Assembly (NCBI GenBank): GCA_017307355.1
Contig: JAFKFG010000020.1
Coordinates: forward strand, 1-59,743
DNA length: 59,743 bases
Source of the DNA: Alphaproteobacteria bacterium
GTDB taxonomy: Bacteria > Pseudomonadota > Alphaproteobacteria > Micropepsales > Micropepsaceae
Direction: 5' to 3'
Shown here piece by piece: positions 59,550 through 59,743 of the stretch. Within the stretch, counting starts at the first letter, position 1; each line of letters begins with the position of its first letter. The position numbers and the translations under genes are program-made. Under the pieces are notes generated by a model. It was given only the letters and a program-made list of their open reading frames with translations. It ran no database searches and was not told the DNA's origin.

Positions 59550-59743
59550 TCAAGCCATCTCCGCGTCGATAGGGGTGCCCACGGGCCGCACGGCTGCGGC
59601 GAGCTGCTTCGCGTAGAGGGCTTCCCAGGGCTGGGACGGCTCTGCGAGGAAGTAGCCGCTGCGCGCGTCGATGAAGACCTCCGGGGTGTCGACGCCCGGC
59701 GGCACCTCGCCGGTATCGCGAAAGGCGCGCGCCGCCCGCAGAA
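59550..59743 (-). CDS. Probable Rieske-type aromatic-ring oxygenase alpha subunit (partial, C-terminus only)
   Basis: About 64 C-terminal residues are visible before the stop at 59550-59552; the gene enters from the right edge. The segment ARAFRDTGEVPPGVDTPEVF resembles the end of Rieske ring-hydroxylating oxygenases, and the NTF2-like start directly after it (the stop is followed at once by ATG) fits the small partner subunit of such enzymes. The catalytic domains lie outside the window, so the identification is tentative. Confidence 0.4.
   Translation of the reverse strand, partial: LRAARAFRDTGEVPPGVDTPEVFIDARSGYFLAEPSQPWEALYAKQLAAAVRPVGTPIDAEMA

Noticed and set aside
1..59743. tRNA, rRNA, CRISPR arrays, integrases and intact insertion sequences
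   Set aside because: None could be supported by reading either strand; gaps are short and no repeat-spacer pattern was seen.

Overview
The window looks like one stretch of an alphaproteobacterial chromosome. GC content is moderate to high, genes are packed tightly with many 4-bp ATGA start/stop overlaps, and the cbb3 oxidase genes have the rhizobial fixNOQP-fixIS order. An FnrL/FnrN-type regulator with the C-x2-C-x7-C cluster spacing fits the same group. The organism appears to respire oxygen at low tension and nitrate anaerobically. No tRNA, rRNA, CRISPR array or intact insertion sequence was seen.

Layout. 1-8.2 kb (reverse strand): an Nramp-like transporter cut by the left edge, a BON / universal-stress / L,D-transpeptidase / MepK envelope-stress operon, and an erythromycin-esterase / phosphoribosyltransferase / hydrolase trio. 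8.5-14.3 kb: two small cytochromes c, a HlyD-permease-ATPase export system and a second BON gene with three small unknown genes. 14.5-18.1 kb: ubiT, ubiU and ubiV (oxygen-independent ubiquinone synthesis) followed by an [4Fe-4S] Fnr. 18.0-28.3 kb (reverse): narK-narGHJI-ppiC-orf-mobA-mobB, a complete membrane nitrate reductase operon with cofactor genes. 28.4-32.8 kb: a cysteine-free Crp/Fnr regulator, an outer-membrane porin, moeA and nnrS. 33.0-36.5 kb: a compact operon of DUF2249 proteins, a membrane protein with histidine motifs resembling heme-copper oxidases, an Nfu_N-MIP18 fusion, an unknown 86-aa protein and a DUF1971 protein. 36.6-42.4 kb: sulfide:quinone oxidoreductase with a DUF2892 partner, divergent from an RND efflux pair. 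42.9-50.2 kb: ccoNOQP, two small membrane genes, ccoI, ccoS and a convergent NsrR-type Rrf2 regulator. 50.5-50.8 kb: a second copy of the DUF2249 gene followed by a truncated start of its former neighbour. 50.8-59.7 kb: an accessory tail with two paralogous FAD oxidoreductases, an amidohydrolase, a permease remnant, a cytochrome c, a chimeric NTF2/TonB-receptor frame and the end of a probable Rieske oxygenase gene.

How it fits together. Ten sites matching or close to the Fnr/FixK pattern TTGA-N6-TCAA lie in promoter regions. They precede the two BON genes, the hydrolase trio, a cytochrome c, the export system, ubiT, fnr, narK, the Nramp-like gene and the sqr/RND divergent promoter, suggesting one low-oxygen regulon. 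A second class of AT-rich dyads with AAGA...TCTT arms, resembling NsrR operators, precedes both DUF2249 genes and, more weakly, ccoN; an NsrR-like protein with clustered cysteines is encoded beside one of them. The best candidate for a little-described system is the NsrR-box-controlled operon at 33.0-36.5 kb, which I infer protects or repairs Fe-S and heme respiratory centres during nitric oxide or nitrite stress. Everything was read by eye; no database search was run.
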